NCBI GenBank assembly: GCA_023434365.1
Contig: JAEYSV010000043.1
Span: forward strand, 1-64,000
Reading direction: 5' to 3'
From: Bacillota bacterium
GTDB lineage: Bacteria > Bacillota > Clostridia > Lachnospirales > Lachnospiraceae
Length of the DNA stretch: 64,000 bases
The notes under the pieces were generated by a model. The model did no database searches. It worked only from the letters and a program-made list of their open reading frames with translations, and had not been told where the DNA came from. Positions 27,337 through 36,629 of this stretch are shown one piece after another. The stretch's first letter is position 1. Every line of letters starts with the position of its first letter. Both the position numbers and the translations under genes were made by a program.

Positions 27337-28428
27337 TTATTCCCTCCTTTCCCCTTCTATCATGTAAGTTAAGATTTCTTTTGCATAACGGTCATTGCCA
27401 CCCAGTATATCAACAAGCTCATCTGTAGTAACCTTTAGATTTCTAAGAGATGAAGCAGCATTGTATCGCAAATACCAATTGGAATGTTGCAAAGCTGCTT
27501 TTAGTATTTTCACTGTCTCCTCTCCCGGATATCGGTCAAGTACCGAAGCGGTTACAATTTTAATGTTCTCATCCTCCATATTGCCGCTCTCTAGATAGGA
27601 TATTAACACTGGGTAGACTGGTTCGTAGTAATAACGCCTAAAATACCTCAATATAGCAAGTCTGATTTCTAATCTCAAGTCATCCTCTTGTAGCGCCACA
27701 TAAAAACGTTCTTTAAAACTCTCTGAACTAGCTGTAATGAACTGTACTACCGATACCATCAGATTCTCATCCCAATTGTTTAAGTGACCCCATAAACGAT
27801 TCGCCAATTCCTCCTTGTCACCGGTAAAGGTTATTAGTCCGTCCGATAATAGTTTTTGATGATGAAACCATTGTCGTTCGTTTATGATCTGAAGGGCATT
27901 TTCTACTGCATATGAATTACCCAAAGCATATAAAGCATTTAAAACATTTTCCCGACAGTAAACGGTGGAGTTTTCAAGATACGATAGAAGGATTTCCATA
28001 ATCGGCCGGTAATTGGTTTTATCCTGTGGAGAATTCTTTGAGATAAAATAAGCAAAAAATGTTCGGTCGATGTTCTCTTTTTTTGCATAGTATAGTGCTA
28101 GCTCTTGTATTACAAGAGTATTCTTAAGTAGGTATTGGTCCGGATTACTTCCCCTTTCACGTAATAAATCTAATGCGCGGACAAAAGAAACCAGCTGACT
28201 TGTACTACGCAACTTTTTATGGATGAATTTTGCATGACTAAGTTCTATCGATTGACCTTCCCTTAGTAGCACCATCTGTTTCTCTATTATCCTTTTAAAG
28301 CTATGCATATTTTTCTCATAACTCTTATCTCTCCTTTTAGAGAACGCGATATAGAGCATATTGTACACTAGTAATGTAAAGCAAATAAATAGATAACCAT
28401 AGATTACCCTATCAATTGAAAAATACAT
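27337..28428 (-). CDS. Membrane-anchored HEAT-repeat protein
   Basis: 363 aa from ATG 28428 (GGGGTG upstream; GTG 28437 is an alternative that overlaps the preceding gene). One N-terminal helix (VIYGYLFICFTLLVYNMLYIAF), then paired amphipathic helices of the HEAT/armadillo type, clearest in ENVLNALYALGNSYAVENALQII, LRLEIRLAILRYFRRYYYEPVYPVLISYL, and GEETVKILKAALQHSNWYLRYNAASSLRNL. Likely a cytoplasmic scaffold for the neighbouring glycosyltransferase. One base after the glycosidase-like gene and 4 before the GT2 gene, so co-translation is likely. Function not established. Confidence 0.8.
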   Translation of the reverse strand: MYFSIDRVIYGYLFICFTLLVYNMLYIAFSKRRDKSYEKNMHSFKRIIEKQMVLLREGQSIELSHAKFIHKKLRSTSQLVSFVRALDLLRERGSNPDQYLLKNTLVIQELALYYAKKENIDRTFFAYFISKNSPQDKTNYRPIMEILLSYLENSTVYCRENVLNALYALGNSYAVENALQIINERQWFHHQKLLSDGLITFTGDKEELANRLWGHLNNWDENLMVSVVQFITASSESFKERFYVALQEDDLRLEIRLAILRYFRRYYYEPVYPVLISYLESGNMEDENIKIVTASVLDRYPGEETVKILKAALQHSNWYLRYNAASSLRNLKVTTDELVDILGGNDRYAKEILTYMIEGERRE

Positions 28429-28429
28429 C

Positions 28430-30568
28430 CTATTCACCCCAGCTTTCCTGAACGATATAATAGGATTGCTTCAAGCGCTCATGATAAGATATCTTTCCAT
28501 GCCATCCCGATAGCTTAACCTTCGCCATTGGCATCGGTTGTTTTCGATTAGGCTCACCTAAGCCAACGTATAATTCCTCCGTCTTAATACCTTCTATTCC
28601 ATAATTCTGATAATAATCAGCATGAATTAACATATCAGCTGGATTATAAAAGTTTAGTAACTGCCAGGGAATTCTGACCTCAACTAAATCAGTACCATAA
28701 CAAAAATCTGCTAATGAATTATATTCCTTACTATTCGGGTTTCCATTGCCCAGAGTCAGTTTTCCTGTTTCATGCGTATCATATAATCGAACCTTTTCTA
28801 CTTCCTCCACTGTCATGTGCTCTGACATTAACTTATCATTTTTACATATCATCTGAATTGGAACAAATTCATTGCTTTCTTTATCAGGATAAGAAACATA
28901 AGGGTCCTCCCCAGTAATCTGAGTAAGATAATTAGCTCTTACTGACTCATACCTGGCTTGTACTAATAATCTGCTATTATTGCGACCATCAAAAGAAAGG
29001 AGAAAATCAGCTTCTCTTTCAAAGTTTAACTTAAGCTTATCGCTTCTCGTACTTCCACTTTTAGGTGTCGTATCAATCGGAAGGTAGATTGGAGTGTTCT
29101 CTGATAGACCCTTTTTCTCAACCAGTAGGTACAGATAAGCTGCGTCATATCGAACCGAAATACTACCTTCTTCATTATTCATTACCTGGTCTTTTTTAGA
29201 CCATTCCGAGGCATCGCCGTCTACATATGTCGTATCTTCTAGTGAGCCAAGATCAAAAGAAAGCAATCCATATCCTTGTCCTATTGTTTGCTTATCATGA
29301 AAACGATAACTTTCCATCACGTCAACTGCATAGGCTGTATTCCACGTGCGCCTCTCCCAGGAATCTTGCCATGAATTAATGAATGCTCCATTGCAACCAG
29401 ATGCCACAATATCATGATAAGTAGCAATGATTGCCTGTCCCTGCTCTACTTCTGTCATCGGTCCCTCTACTTCATCAGTTCCACGTGACGAGGAAAAACC
29501 ATAACTTGTGATAACGACTGGGATGGAATGATAGTCTGCAAGAAGTTTTGTATATCCATCATAATAATAGTCCTGGTTTATGTCCTGCAAAATAGCTGTT
29601 ATTTTTTCATTTTGCTCGTTCTTAAGGTACTTCATAAATTCAGGACGATACTCATATAACCGATAAGATGCAAAATATCCACTTTTCAATTCCCCAGTTG
29701 GCACAATATGCTCTGCATCCATATGGTTGAATTTGTCTAATTGTCTTGCATAAAATAACTCGTACTCAAAGGGATCATTTTGCGGATCATTGACAAAGGA
29801 AATGAGCCTTTGCATCTTATACTTGTTACTCTCGTAAGAAACCATATCATCCATAACTTTTGCAAGCATCGCTTCAAATGCGGTTGCCTCTTTGGTGGTA
29901 GTAAAATAAGTTCCTTCATAAGATGTCTCATAGGAGCTATTCTGGTTTGTATACGCTATAGTACCTGAGTTCCACTCATTACCTACCAGATATCCTATCA
30001 CCCAAGGGGAGACATTCTTACGATATGTGCCACTCCCTTTCATGCTGTTTATACTAATATTTTTTTTGCCGTGAATCACATCCACAGCATCCATAGCATC
30101 CTTCTTTAACAGCCCATAAAACTCAGAACTATAGGCATCCTGACTAGAGTTATTGGCATAATCAGATACCTGAATGCCTTGAAGCAGATAAAGAGGCTTT
30201 TCTCGTCCTGCGTTATATTCATAAAAGGCATTATAAAAAACGTCATTATAGATTGTATAGATGCGAATCGTATTGGCACCCATTTCTTGTATTTGTGCAA
30301 ACCATCTTTGCCAAGTTTCGCTATCTACCATGTAGTCATTGGCACGATGACCCGGAATACTACTTGCTAGGTCTACCCCTTTTATAATAAAGGCATCATA
30401 TTCTCCCTCTTCGTTTGCGATATAAATGGTTTTGTTCTCAATCTTTTGCTGTACAGTTACTGGCATGTCTGGGTCCAGGTCAATATAATAACCTCTATAA
30501 TATACTGAATATCTAAGCCCCAGAAAAATAAGTCCCAGTAAAACAGCGGCAATTACAAATTTTCTCAT
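28430..30568 (-). CDS. Membrane-anchored glycosidase-like (TIM barrel) protein, probably missing its nucleophile
   Basis: 712 aa. One N-terminal helix (about 4-22), then an extracytoplasmic (beta/alpha)8 region like GH clan A: IKGVDLASSIPG, WFAQIQEMGANTIRIYTIY, and PWVIGYLVGNEWNS, where GNEW would give the acid/base Glu. The expected nucleophile segment (usually (V/T)(T/A/G)E(F/Y)G) reads PVVITSYGFSSSRG, so Ser replaces Glu. GAFINSWQDSWERRTWNTAY and GLLSFD follow, then a C-terminal module starting VDGDASEW with YLYLLVEKKG, resembling CBM9-like domains. So a glycan-binding or altered-mechanism enzyme is likely. Gap of 16 bases to the CotH gene; one base to the HEAT gene. Confidence 0.75.
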   Translation of the reverse strand: MRKFVIAAVLLGLIFLGLRYSVYYRGYYIDLDPDMPVTVQQKIENKTIYIANEEGEYDAFIIKGVDLASSIPGHRANDYMVDSETWQRWFAQIQEMGANTIRIYTIYNDVFYNAFYEYNAGREKPLYLLQGIQVSDYANNSSQDAYSSEFYGLLKKDAMDAVDVIHGKKNISINSMKGSGTYRKNVSPWVIGYLVGNEWNSGTIAYTNQNSSYETSYEGTYFTTTKEATAFEAMLAKVMDDMVSYESNKYKMQRLISFVNDPQNDPFEYELFYARQLDKFNHMDAEHIVPTGELKSGYFASYRLYEYRPEFMKYLKNEQNEKITAILQDINQDYYYDGYTKLLADYHSIPVVITSYGFSSSRGTDEVEGPMTEVEQGQAIIATYHDIVASGCNGAFINSWQDSWERRTWNTAYAVDVMESYRFHDKQTIGQGYGLLSFDLGSLEDTTYVDGDASEWSKKDQVMNNEEGSISVRYDAAYLYLLVEKKGLSENTPIYLPIDTTPKSGSTRSDKLKLNFEREADFLLSFDGRNNSRLLVQARYESVRANYLTQITGEDPYVSYPDKESNEFVPIQMICKNDKLMSEHMTVEEVEKVRLYDTHETGKLTLGNGNPNSKEYNSLADFCYGTDLVEVRIPWQLLNFYNPADMLIHADYYQNYGIEGIKTEELYVGLGEPNRKQPMPMAKVKLSGWHGKISYHERLKQSYYIVQESWGE

Positions 30569-30584
30569 GTGGCTTACTCCTAAA

Positions 30585-32054
30585 TTATCTTATCAGTTCC
30601 TTCGCATTCTTTGATTCATGACAATACTGATATAGGGTTTCAATATGTTCATCCAGCCATCGTCCACGAATGACAATAAACTCTCTTAATTGGCTAACAG
30701 CTTGTTCATGACTGGTAACATTACGTTCTACTGGCATTAAATAATTCATCCCTTTATAATTGGACAAGTCAAACACAGATCCCCATACCTCATAGTTTCT
30801 ACCTACAGCTTTTCCTAGCCAGGTATTGGTTTCATCAATATAATTGAGCAGATATTCTTCACTTAGTACCCCTTTACGAAGTTGCCTGTATTTTGCTACC
30901 ACAGTGCTTACAAATCGCTTATCTTTAATTAATGCATCAAAGATCGGCGCATTGATAATACTAAACCCATCTTCCTTCCAGCTACGGTCAATGTAATTAT
31001 CCGCTCCATTATTAAAATCCCAGACACAAGGTTTTAATTTACCTCTTGCCTCCTTATAATAAAAGGTTGAAAAACGTCCGGCATCAATATTGCGAAATAG
31101 CTCATTAATGATAAAATACTCTGCAAATTCATAGATATCTATCTGTTTCGTATAATCACCTGTATTCAGATCATAGGAATATAGCAACTTTTCAAGTTTA
31201 CTGAAATCATTATTAATATAGTTCATGCGTTTATCCGTAATTTGGTTGACTCCAGGATATCTTACATCAAGTGCTGATATTCCAGCCTTATAAGTATAAT
31301 AAGTGAAATTATTCAGTTCACGATCTCCTTTGCCCTCACGGTCAAACCGTACAATATAACTGGTAACATTGCTATTTTTTTCTGGCTTATTAATATTAAT
31401 ACGCCCTTTCCCTTTACTGATTGTCTCCATCATTAAGTATAATCCTTGATATGTACCGTCCACATATAACTCACAATATCTCACATTCGGAGCATAATCC
31501 ATAATCTCACCTGCAAGGTTCATTGCCAGATAGTTACGTAATAAAGAGCGGTCCAGATAAACCCCGTTTAATACCCATTCATCATGAGAAGCCATTCCAA
31601 TAATCGACTCACTGTTTTCTGTACCATCTTCGTTTATAAGCTGAATAGAATAAGATTTTTTATCGAAAAAGCGAGATGAATTACCGCGGAAACTAATTTT
31701 AGCCAGTGACAACATGGTGGGAGCATCCTTAGGGTAATTACTACCTTCCTTTTTATCAATCACGGAAAGCGATGCGGTAATTTCTGTTTGTCCATCCGCC
31801 GTTGTTTCATAACCTATCTTCACACCATTTTCAATAATCGGACTACCTGGCACTTTCTGCCCACCAGTATCGATTCGAATAATCGGAAGATGAGTCTGCG
31901 ATTCTTTCATTTCTTTTAAATCTTTCTGCTGCCACTTAATCTCCTTGTGCTGATGAACACGCACAGAAGGATGGTTCGAATCAATCTGTGTAAAACCAAC
32001 ACTAAGTGAAAGAATAAAAATGACAGACAAAATATAAATCCATTTACTTTTCAT
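30585..32054 (-). CDS. CotH kinase family protein
   Basis: 489 aa from ATG 32054 (GTGGG at good distance; GTG 32066 lacks a site). Hydrophobic N-terminus (IYILSVIFILSLSVGFTQ) makes it exported or anchored. CotH protein-kinase-like features: ISFRGNSSRFFDKKSYSIQL, DEWVLNGVYLDRSLLRNYLAMNLAG, VRYCELYVDGTYQGLYLMMETISKGKGRI, and the metal-binding VWDFNNGADNY. CotH of Bacillus is an atypical spore-coat kinase; exported CotH domains elsewhere are often next to VTC and DUF4956 genes, as here. The phospho-acceptor (protein or glycan) in this operon is not known. Confidence 0.88.
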   Translation of the reverse strand: MKSKWIYILSVIFILSLSVGFTQIDSNHPSVRVHQHKEIKWQQKDLKEMKESQTHLPIIRIDTGGQKVPGSPIIENGVKIGYETTADGQTEITASLSVIDKKEGSNYPKDAPTMLSLAKISFRGNSSRFFDKKSYSIQLINEDGTENSESIIGMASHDEWVLNGVYLDRSLLRNYLAMNLAGEIMDYAPNVRYCELYVDGTYQGLYLMMETISKGKGRININKPEKNSNVTSYIVRFDREGKGDRELNNFTYYTYKAGISALDVRYPGVNQITDKRMNYINNDFSKLEKLLYSYDLNTGDYTKQIDIYEFAEYFIINELFRNIDAGRFSTFYYKEARGKLKPCVWDFNNGADNYIDRSWKEDGFSIINAPIFDALIKDKRFVSTVVAKYRQLRKGVLSEEYLLNYIDETNTWLGKAVGRNYEVWGSVFDLSNYKGMNYLMPVERNVTSHEQAVSQLREFIVIRGRWLDEHIETLYQYCHESKNAKELIR

Positions 32055-32058
32055 GCGA

Positions 32059-32736
32059 TTACCCACTTATTTCATCGTTTTGTGTAACAATATTGACATA
32101 TTCCATATTGCCGAGTGCATATAGTTTCTGGGTAATTCCCTGATCCCTTTTATAGGTGTAGTTATACGTAGAACGAGACATTTCATAGATAAACTCCACT
32201 GACTGCTCTGTGGTATTTTTCACTTTAAGTAACGCCTTTTTATTAAAATACTCAAAAATAATGCCTTCAATTTCTGTTTCCTTACTTCTTGCAGCGCGAA
32301 TAATGACTAAAATTCTGTTTTCATTTCTCACCCTGCCAAGTAAAAGCAGTACCACAAATACGACAGCACTTCCAACGCCTGCGACCAGATAATCACCAAC
32401 ACCACAGCAGATACCGATAATAATTGCCCAGAATATATATGTAGTATCTCGGGAATCCTTAATTGCTGTTCGAAAACGGACGATAGATAGTGCACCCACC
32501 ATACCAAGCGAAAGTGCTATATTGTTTCCGATTACTGTCATAACGGTTGCTGTTAAAATAGTTAATGTAACTAGTGAAACATTAAACTTTCGGCTATATG
32601 CAGTTCCCACGTGTGTAAACCAGTATGAAATATAGATACCAAAAGATAACACAGCTGAAGAGACGATATGTAATACAACCTGTTCAGGACTAAGTGTTCC
32701 ACTATTTTCTAATATATTTAATAACAAATCCTCCAT
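32059..32736 (-). CDS. DUF4956 membrane protein
   Basis: 225 aa from ATG 32736, chosen because AAAAGGAGAAC lies just upstream; the longer frame overlaps the VTC gene. Four hydrophobic segments (about 30-150) include the diagnostic VIGNNIALSLGMVGALSIVRFRTAIKDSRDTTYIFWAIIIGICCGVGDYLVAG, followed by a cytoplasmic ferredoxin-like tail (IEGIIFEYFNKKALLKVKNTTEQSVEFIYEMS). DUF4956 proteins are consistently linked to VTC-domain genes; a role as channel or export partner for the polyphosphate or phosphoryl product is a common guess, not proven. Confidence 0.88.
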   Translation of the reverse strand: MEDLLLNILENSGTLSPEQVVLHIVSSAVLSFGIYISYWFTHVGTAYSRKFNVSLVTLTILTATVMTVIGNNIALSLGMVGALSIVRFRTAIKDSRDTTYIFWAIIIGICCGVGDYLVAGVGSAVVFVVLLLLGRVRNENRILVIIRAARSKETEIEGIIFEYFNKKALLKVKNTTEQSVEFIYEMSRSTYNYTYKRDQGITQKLYALGNMEYVNIVTQNDEISG

Positions 32737-32765
32737 AATCTTTTGTTCTCCTTTTGCTAGTTGAT

Positions 32766-33461
32766 TTATAATAAGTATTGTTTGCTGACGGTTCTGCCAA
32801 GACAATATTTGCTCACCGACTGCTGGCTTAAATCACATTCATTTAACATCTCTTTTATATACCCTAATAAGAAACCGTTGAATTTTACCTCTAGAACCAC
32901 CAGATAAGGATCTAAGATACTATTCTCTAGAAGTTTGTCAGAAAAAATATCAAAACAGCTTTCTGTTCCTTTGATATGATGGTCAAAAGTAATTCGAATC
33001 TTGTTCTCCTTCGCTACTAAGGCCTTCCTATGATAGGTAATCACTGCCTTTGGTCGATAGCAATACATATTCAATATTGAAAAGCATTCTGCCGCAAAGG
33101 GTTCTTGGTATCTTAAGAGTACCGAATAATCCCCCTGAATCACCCGATGGGCATCCTCCTTACTCATCTTTAAAGAGCGTTTCTTTTGCATATCACCTTG
33201 TTTCTGCTTCATTTCAAGTAGCGCAAATGGTGTCTGTGCGCCATAATTTCTTAATCGTATCTTTCGTCGCAGCTCCAGGCCGTCCTCTTTCTCATGATAA
33301 TCTCTATCCTCGAGTGTATCAAAATACAATGAACGAATGATATATCCCTCCCCTTGGCTATGACTATCTAAACTGAGTATTTGGCTTAACTGTTGACTAA
33401 ATCGATAATATTGTGAAGTAGAAATCAAATATTTTTTTTCCTGTCGTAACACCTCATTCAC
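32766..33461 (-). CDS. VTC-domain polyphosphate polymerase-like protein
   Basis: 231 aa tunnel-fold (CYTH-like) protein. Seen in order: RQEKKYLIS, IIRSLYFDTLEDRDYHEK, LRRKIRLRNYG, FALLEMKQKQGDMQKKRSL, VITYHRKAL, IRITFDHHI, LVVLEVKFNG, and the C-terminal QQSVSKYCLG. The Lys/Arg/Glu set lining the tunnel is intact. In yeast Vtc4 this domain makes polyphosphate from ATP; bacterial homologues are little studied. GTG start at 33461 with AAAGGAGG 8 bases before; it overlaps the lipoprotein gene by 8 bases. No signal peptide, so cytoplasmic, feeding DUF4956 next door. Confidence 0.88.
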   Translation of the reverse strand: MNEVLRQEKKYLISTSQYYRFSQQLSQILSLDSHSQGEGYIIRSLYFDTLEDRDYHEKEDGLELRRKIRLRNYGAQTPFALLEMKQKQGDMQKKRSLKMSKEDAHRVIQGDYSVLLRYQEPFAAECFSILNMYCYRPKAVITYHRKALVAKENKIRITFDHHIKGTESCFDIFSDKLLENSILDPYLVVLEVKFNGFLLGYIKEMLNECDLSQQSVSKYCLGRTVSKQYLL

Positions 33462-34329
33462 GTTTCATTACCTCCTTTAACGCCTCAAAATGATGAAAGG
33501 CAAGGGCAATATCAGTACTCTCTCGATATGCTGCTCTGACAGCATTATAATTAGCTTCTACTGCATAGATTCCTTCCTGATAATACGTATTCACATCTTG
33601 CAAATCATATTGTCCTGGAGCCTGTAGCTCATAAATATTGATTACCTTTTTCTTATATTTTGCTGCTAAGGATACCTCGAACTCAATATTTTCTTTTTCT
33701 TTTCCACGATAATAATTCATAATTGCGATACGATCACAGCTTGATCGGATCAATGATTCTAGTTGCTTCGAAACTCCTTTATTATCATAAAAATATGGAA
33801 TACATAGAATAACTTCAAGTCCGCTATCTTTTGCCTCCTGATAAACTGCTTGCATTCCTTTAACGTAACGGTCCATGACCTGTTGATTACCTAAAGTGTC
33901 CCACTCCTCAAGAAGATAAGGCTCCACATCAAAAAGAACGCCTTTTACTATTTCCTTGTCACTAACATGATCATTCATTGTAAGCACCTTTTTTATCTGA
34001 CGAATCATGCTTGCACCATCCTCCTCAAGTGCCCATTCCGGAGAACCAGTCAGAAGATAAATGTCGATTTGTTCTTTCGACGCTTCCTCTAAAAAAGTTA
34101 TGATTTCCTCTTCTTTTAATTCACTTGAGAATTCCTGATAAAGTGTATTCAGTTTACACTCCTTCATTGTTGAAAAAAGGATCTCTCGTTCATTGAGCAC
34201 CGCCGATTGCTTCCAAGAAAAGAGAGCTCTGATGTTACTCTCCTCCTCCTTTTCACTGCATCCTGTCAAAAGAACACCGATTAAAACTATAATTAAAGTG
34301 GCTATTCCATTCATTCCCTTTGGTTTCAT
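33454..34329 (-). CDS. Lipoprotein, TIM-barrel-like, first gene of the CotH/VTC operon
   Basis: 291 aa from ATG 34329 (GTG 34341 possible). Lipobox VLLTGCSEK at about residue 24. The mature part alternates helices and strands like a glycosidase TIM barrel: ECKLNTLYQEF, IDIYLLTGSPEWAL, KGVLFDVEPYL, LEVILCIPYF, CDRIAIMNYYRG, GIYAVEANYNA. FDVEPYL and MNYYRG resemble GH18/GH-like active-site strands (DxE and MxY), suggestive only. Its position at the head of the operon with an 8-base overlap into the VTC gene ties it to the same system. Terminator or promoter upstream not obvious beyond AT-rich sequence. Confidence 0.72.
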   Translation of the reverse strand: MKPKGMNGIATLIIVLIGVLLTGCSEKEEESNIRALFSWKQSAVLNEREILFSTMKECKLNTLYQEFSSELKEEEIITFLEEASKEQIDIYLLTGSPEWALEEDGASMIRQIKKVLTMNDHVSDKEIVKGVLFDVEPYLLEEWDTLGNQQVMDRYVKGMQAVYQEAKDSGLEVILCIPYFYDNKGVSKQLESLIRSSCDRIAIMNYYRGKEKENIEFEVSLAAKYKKKVINIYELQAPGQYDLQDVNTYYQEGIYAVEANYNAVRAAYRESTDIALAFHHFEALKEVMKRE

Positions 34330-34490
34330 AAGCTCTCTCACCTTTACAGACTGTATAATTACAATATTATATACGATAATTGCATCCTTTTCAAAGTTAT
34401 AATTATCTAAATCGACTAAATTTCATCAATATATACTATAATTCGATAATTTTCTTTACTATACCAATTCATTATAATCCAATAAGACGC

Positions 34491-34549
34491 AAAAAAGAGT
34501 GATAAACTCTTTTCCCTTATGTTGTAAGGTATCAGCGTTTTGTCACTCT
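34491..34549 (-). terminator. Terminator of the 34565 gene
   Basis: Stem AGAGTGACAAAAC / (G)TTTATCACTCT on the minus strand with an inner CTTAC/ATAAG-type pairing and a TTTTTT tail. It closes the gene before the CotH/VTC operon begins. Confidence 0.75.
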
Positions 34550-34564
34550 CCATTAGTATTATCT

Positions 34565-34996
34565 TTATAGATACTCTCTTAGCTCCCTAAGATTGGCTTC
34601 TTCAAATTGTAATAATCTCTCCATTAACAAAAGAATATCACTCTCCACTCCTCCTTTATACTTATGAATATTCTTAACTGCCTGAATTACTCCCATATTG
34701 CTCCCTATCATCATCATTTCTGCAATATGTGAAGTACTCTTATCCGTTAGTGTCTGCATATTAATCATCATATAAGTACGAAGCCTTTCAAATAAGCTAA
34801 GCTCTTTTTCCTCGTGCCCATTAGCAAGTAATAGCTTTCTAGCTTCGTCATGTATCAGTTTATACTCTTGATACTGTGAATTGAGTTGTTCTTTGAATTT
34901 CTCATCCTTTACAATTCCAAGAAGCTGATCGATGGTCGCCACTCCCATCTCCGCATTTTGATAAATAAAGTTTAATAGTTCTACATTAGCATTCAT
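34565..34996 (-). CDS. Hypothetical helical-bundle protein
   Basis: 143 aa, all-helical, no membrane segment or signal. Patterns such as LLNFIYQNAEMGVATIDQLLGI, EQLNSQYQEYKLIHDEARKLLLANG and LLLMERLLQFEEANLRELREYL suggest a four-helix bundle of the ferritin-like/DUF2383 type, but the paired E/H metal residues are not clear. A GAAAGGA site precedes the ATG. Single gene with its own terminator; repeat R4 lies upstream. No function assigned. Confidence 0.65.
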   Translation of the reverse strand: MNANVELLNFIYQNAEMGVATIDQLLGIVKDEKFKEQLNSQYQEYKLIHDEARKLLLANGHEEKELSLFERLRTYMMINMQTLTDKSTSHIAEMMMIGSNMGVIQAVKNIHKYKGGVESDILLLMERLLQFEEANLRELREYL

Positions 34997-35103
34997 AATT
35001 CTACCTGAATCCTTTCTTTTTGAAAGATAAGCTTTGTTGTTCTCAGAGTAGTATTACACTCCTATGGTAAAATCATTCGAGCAATAGTTTTAAATTTACA
35101 AGA

Positions 35104-35238
35104 AAGAGTCTGGCTTGCCAGACTCTTGCGCTGACGCGCTGTCACGATAGTGACAAACTTCCATATGCGCGTCATGTGCATCCTCGCGGAGCGTTTTTTA
35201 TGATATAAGAAATTAGCAATTTCCTATATCATAAAAAA
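35104..35238 (+). repeat. Structured intergenic repeat R4
   Basis: Modules in order: hairpin AGAGTCTGGC/GCCAGACTCT; outer stem TGACGCGC / GCGCGTCA (35132-35139, 35167-35174) enclosing hairpin GTCACGATAGTGAC; core ATCCTCGCGGAGC (35180-35192); then a 21-bp inverted repeat with one mismatch (35194-35214, 35218-35238). 35128-35153 is identical to 830-855 in R2. The A run at its right end doubles as the T tail of the ADH terminator. Confidence 0.75.
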
Positions 35239-35299
35239 AGAATCTGCATAGCAACAGTTAGCCTATCATACCAGCAAACTGTCTGCATAATGCAGATCC
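35239..35299 (-). terminator. Terminator of the iron alcohol dehydrogenase gene
   Basis: Outer stem ATCTGCAT/ATGCAGAT with inner ACAGTT/AACTGT; on the minus strand it runs into TTTTTTT, which is the arm of the R4 palindrome. Confidence 0.8.
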
Positions 35300-35383
35300 T
35301 TATTATTTATTTAGTCAAAAACGATCTAGTAAATTATACTCCCCACAAAGTATATTTATTGAGTGGATATACACATTTATTTC

Positions 35384-36556
35384 TTAAAATTCCACTTTGG
35401 TTCCATAATAACAGCAAGTGAGCAATTGCTCCATTATAGTCGGAGTAATTGTTCTTGGATTGGAGCCGGTACATGCATCACCTACAGCAAGTTCAGCAAT
35501 CTTTGCAACCTTTTCTTTAAATTCCTCTTCTAAAATACCGAATTCTTTTAAGGAACAAGGAATCTGTAATGCTCTATTATATGCAGTAATTTTATCACAA
35601 AGTGCTGTTACACATTCTGCATCTGTTCCCGTAATTCCAACACTTCTTGCAATTTCTGCATATCTTCCTTCTGCTTCTTTTGCATTAAATTGAATTACAT
35701 ATGGTAGGTAAATCGCATTAGCACATCCATGAGGAATATGACCCGTAGAGAAGGCTGCTCCAGTTTTATGTGCCATGGAGTGTACGATTCCAAGTAATGC
35801 ATTAGAAAATGCCATACCTGCCATACACTGCGCATAGTGCATCTGTTCTCTCGCATTCATATCTCCTACGTAAGAATCCTTAAGATAATCAAATACCATA
35901 TGTATTGCCTTTAATGCAAGAGGATCGGTAAATGGAGAGTTTAACGTAGATACATACGCTTCAACTGCATGAGTCAATGCATCCATTCCGGTGTGTGCAG
36001 TTAATGTCTGTGGCATCGTTTCAGCAAGTTCTGGATCTACAATTGCAATATCTGGTGTAATATTAAAATCAGCTAACGGATATTTTACTCCCTTAGCATA
36101 ATCTGTAATAACGGAGAACGCTGTCACTTCCGTTGCTGTACCTGATGTTGACGGAATGGCAAGAAATCTTGCTTTGGTACGCAGTGTCGGGAAGTTAAAT
36201 GGAATACAAAGTTCTTCAAATGTGGTTTCAGGATATTCATAAAATGCCCACATTGCTTTTGCTGCATCTATAGGAGAACCTCCACCCATCGAAATAATCC
36301 AGTCCGGTTCAAATTCTATCATCATTTTAGCGCCTTCCATAACGGTCTCTACCGATGGGTCTGGCTCAACATTTTCAAATAAACAAGTTTCTATATTCGC
36401 TTCTTTTAGATACGCTAATGCTTTATCAACAAAGCCAAAACGCTTCATGGAACCGCCACCAAGTACAATGATCGCTTTCTTTCCCTGTAATTGTTTTAAG
36501 AATTCTAACGATCCTTTGCCATAATACAAATCGCGTGGTAATGTAAATCTCATCAT
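35384..36556 (-). CDS. Iron-containing alcohol dehydrogenase (group III)
   Basis: 390 aa. NAD(P)-binding GGGSPIDAAKAMW (about 94-106) and phosphate-loop IVLGGGSMKRFG; metal ligands in DALTHAVEAYVST and AHKTGAAFSTGHIPHGCANAIYLP, matching the Asp-His-His-His set of iron-dependent alcohol dehydrogenases. Similar to butanol/ethanol dehydrogenases of clostridia, so it probably reduces an aldehyde to alcohol to regenerate NAD(P)+. AGGAGG upstream of ATG 36556. A Rex-like operator overlaps the predicted promoter, consistent with redox control. Substrate chain length cannot be read. Confidence 0.92.
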   Translation of the reverse strand: MMRFTLPRDLYYGKGSLEFLKQLQGKKAIIVLGGGSMKRFGFVDKALAYLKEANIETCLFENVEPDPSVETVMEGAKMMIEFEPDWIISMGGGSPIDAAKAMWAFYEYPETTFEELCIPFNFPTLRTKARFLAIPSTSGTATEVTAFSVITDYAKGVKYPLADFNITPDIAIVDPELAETMPQTLTAHTGMDALTHAVEAYVSTLNSPFTDPLALKAIHMVFDYLKDSYVGDMNAREQMHYAQCMAGMAFSNALLGIVHSMAHKTGAAFSTGHIPHGCANAIYLPYVIQFNAKEAEGRYAEIARSVGITGTDAECVTALCDKITAYNRALQIPCSLKEFGILEEEFKEKVAKIAELAVGDACTGSNPRTITPTIMEQLLTCCYYGTKVEF

Positions 36557-36629
36557 ATGAATGACCTCCTAGTTCTGCTTTTACATCTATCAATGTGTTA
36601 TGTGATGGAAGAAATAACAACTCGAAGAC

